Assembly (NCBI GenBank): GCA_043804755.1
Contig: JAZDIT010000014.1
Span: 1-6,789, forward strand
DNA from: JAZDIT01 sp043804755
GTDB lineage: Bacteria > Patescibacteriota > Minisyncoccia > Minisyncoccales > JAQTPW01
Direction of reading: 5' to 3'
DNA: 6,789 nucleotides
This document shows positions 5,336 through 6,789 of the stretch, piece by piece. The notes under the pieces were generated by a model. That model did not search any database. It was not told where the DNA came from and was given only the letters and a program-made list of their open reading frames with translations. The position numbers and the translations under genes are program-made. The number at the start of each line of letters is the position of its first letter. The stretch's first letter is position 1.

Positions 5336-6789
5336 ACTTTTTGATAAAGAAATCAGCGGTTCGTTTACAATACCGTCTGGCATGGTGGCAACAGAGGTTT
5401 CCGTATTGGAAAAAATCGCAAAGGAGATTCCAGAAATCGGGATATTAACGACAAAAAGTATAGGACCCGAACCGAAGTCGGGCAACAGAGAGCCGATTAT
5501 CGCACAATTTTCACCTTTTTCTTTCATCAATGCAGTCGGTCTGACAAATCCCGGAGCAGATGTATTTGCGGAAAAATTATCGAAAATAAAGATTCCAGCT
5601 GATAAATTTTTGCTGATTTCAATATTCGGGAGTTGCGAAGTAGAATTCAAAGAAGTTGCCGAAAAACTATATCCCTTTGCCGATGGTTTTGAACTTAATA
5701 TTTCTTGTCCGCATTCCGATAAATACGGACAGGTTGTCGGGCAGGATAAAAATCTTGTAGAAAAATCGGTAAAAAGTGTTGCTTCATTAGGGAAGCCCGT
5801 TTTTATTAAAGTTTCTCCAAATTTAGATGTGAAAGAAACACTAAAATACGCCCTGAAAGGAGGAATTTCAGGGGTTACGGCAATAAATACCAAAGGTCCT
5901 GAAAAGTATTTGTATAATGATTATCCGGTTCTTTCGAACAAAGTTGGCGGAATATCGGGAAGAGCAATTCTTGGTCTTGGTTTGGAATGTATAAAAGAAA
6001 TAAGGGAAATGACAAAAATGCCGATTATCGCCTGCGGTGGAATCTCCAAAGCCAAAGATATTGAAAGTTATAAATCAGCCGGAGCAGATTTTTTCGGAAT
6101 CGGTTCGGCACTGGCGGGAATGAATATGAAAGAATTAAAAAGTTATTTTCATGAATTGGCGGAAGATGTTGCTGATAATGCGAACAATGCAGAGAGATTC
6201 CTGAAAGAAAATCTTAATATGGAATACGTGAAATTTACCGTAAAGGAAAATAGAAAACTGGCGGAAGATCTGTTTCTGCTGATATTTGATGAGAATATAA
6301 AAATGGAGCCCGGACAGTTTATTTTTACGTGGTTGCCGGAGAAAGGAGAAAAACCGTTCTCCGCATTCGATGATGATCCGTTGACTTTGCTCGTTCAAAA
6401 AAGAGGGTGTTTCACGGAGGAACTGTCCAAATTAGGTAAAGGTGATAATCTTTATATCCGCGGACCTTACGGGAATTCCCCGAAAGCTGACGGAAAGATT
6501 CTATTAGTGGGAGGAGGAACGGGGATTGCGGCACTTCATCTTTTTGCCAAAAGGAATAAAGAGACGTATGCTCTACTGGGAGCTAAAAATAAACAACATC
6601 TGCCTTACGAAGAATTTAAACGGTTTTGCAAAGAACTTTACCTATGCACCGATAACGGAGAAATAGGTTATAAAGGATTTACAACTGATAAATTAGGAGA
6701 GATTATGGAGAAGGTGCGGCCGGATTATTGTATAAACTGCGGTCCGGAACAAATGGTAAAGAGCGCCATTCAAAAAGAGATTAAATATG
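5322..6789 (+). CDS. pyrD: Fused dihydroorotate dehydrogenase (PyrD, class 1B-like) and PyrK-like reductase, 3'-truncated
   Basis: 489 codons are open to the window edge. Residues 1-275 are a class 1 dihydroorotate dehydrogenase, the FMN enzyme making orotate in pyrimidine synthesis: TTKSIGPEP (43-51), INAVGLTNPG (69-78), NISCP (126-130, Cys129 as the class 1 catalytic base), Lys163 in FIKVSPN, AINTKG, GGISGRAI (209-216) and the FMN-phosphate sites ACGGIS (237-242) and GIGSAL (259-264). There is no N-terminal membrane helix, excluding class 2. After a linker, residues 300-489 resemble PyrK: PGQF (330-333), KPFSA (344-348, FAD-site RPFS-like), IRGPYGNS, the NAD-site LLVGGGTGI (394-402) and CGP (473-475). 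PyrK passes electrons from orotate formation to NAD via FAD and a 2Fe-2S cluster; the cluster cysteines would lie beyond the edge. PyrD and PyrK are normally separate chains. The start overlaps the aminotransferase by 14 nt. Confidence 0.9.
   Translation, partial: MKKYKLFDKEISGSFTIPSGMVATEVSVLEKIAKEIPEIGILTTKSIGPEPKSGNREPIIAQFSPFSFINAVGLTNPGADVFAEKLSKIKIPADKFLLISIFGSCEVEFKEVAEKLYPFADGFELNISCPHSDKYGQVVGQDKNLVEKSVKSVASLGKPVFIKVSPNLDVKETLKYALKGGISGVTAINTKGPEKYLYNDYPVLSNKVGGISGRAILGLGLECIKEIREMTKMPIIACGGISKAKDIESYKSAGADFFGIGSALAGMNMKELKSYFHELAEDVADNANNAERFLKENLNMEYVKFTVKENRKLAEDLFLLIFDENIKMEPGQFIFTWLPEKGEKPFSAFDDDPLTLLVQKRGCFTEELSKLGKGDNLYIRGPYGNSPKADGKILLVGGGTGIAALHLFAKRNKETYALLGAKNKQHLPYEEFKRFCKELYLCTDNGEIGYKGFTTDKLGEIMEKVRPDYCINCGPEQMVKSAIQKEIKY

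Noticed and set aside
5851..5873. 8-bp perfect inverted repeat CCCTGAAA/TTTCAGGG in pyrD
   Set aside because: It encodes a normal part of the barrel (ALKGGISGVTAINT) with no extra residues relative to the family and has no second copy; probably chance.
5312..5893. Minus-strand open frame of 193 codons
   Set aside because: Antisense to the well-supported PyrD barrel, with no recognisable motif; a shadow.

Overview
The window is almost wholly coding on the + strand and looks like a compact run of housekeeping and cell-envelope genes from a small-genome bacterium. My best guess is a member of the Candidate Phyla Radiation (Patescibacteria, Parcubacteria-like). This rests on gene style: a Mur ligase whose usual N-terminal domain is replaced by membrane helices, near-zero intergenic gaps, few Shine-Dalgarno sequences, moderately AT-rich DNA and many short palindromic repeats. 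It is an inference; there is no rRNA or marker tree. All five complete stops are TAA or TAG and glycine is encoded by GGN, so nothing forces a non-standard code.

Layout: (1) 1-387, C-terminal part of an RdgB/HAM1-type nucleotide-house-cleaning pyrophosphatase, cut by the left edge. (2) 388-519, a short intergenic region filled by three 32-nt hairpin repeats whose two spacers are themselves inverted repeats. (3) 520-1785, seryl-tRNA synthetase. (4) 1789-2622, alpha/beta hydrolase. (5) 2623-3993, membrane-anchored MurF-like ligase. (6) 3995-5335, DegT/DnrJ/EryC1/StrS-type PLP aminotransferase. (7) 5322-6789, a dihydroorotate dehydrogenase continuing in frame into a PyrK-like FAD/NAD(P)H reductase domain, cut by the right edge. 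Gaps from serS onward are 3, 0, 1 and -14 nt, so genes 3-7 are probably one transcript with translational coupling. The Mur ligase and aminotransferase point to envelope precursor synthesis; serS and pyrDK look like operon passengers.

The most interesting signal is a set of palindromic repeats, some of them inside genes. In the aminotransferase gene a 76-nt near-perfect hairpin element (4152-4227) sits in frame and adds about 26 residues between two conserved blocks. A second, unrelated 21-nt element occurs twice with one mismatch, once in the Mur ligase gene (3660-3680) and once in the aminotransferase gene (4307-4327). It is read in different frames and seems to add about 8 residues each time. 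The third family is the array before serS, where copies show a compensatory base-pair change. Together these resemble in-frame palindromic elements of the Rickettsia RPE type, in a different kind of organism.
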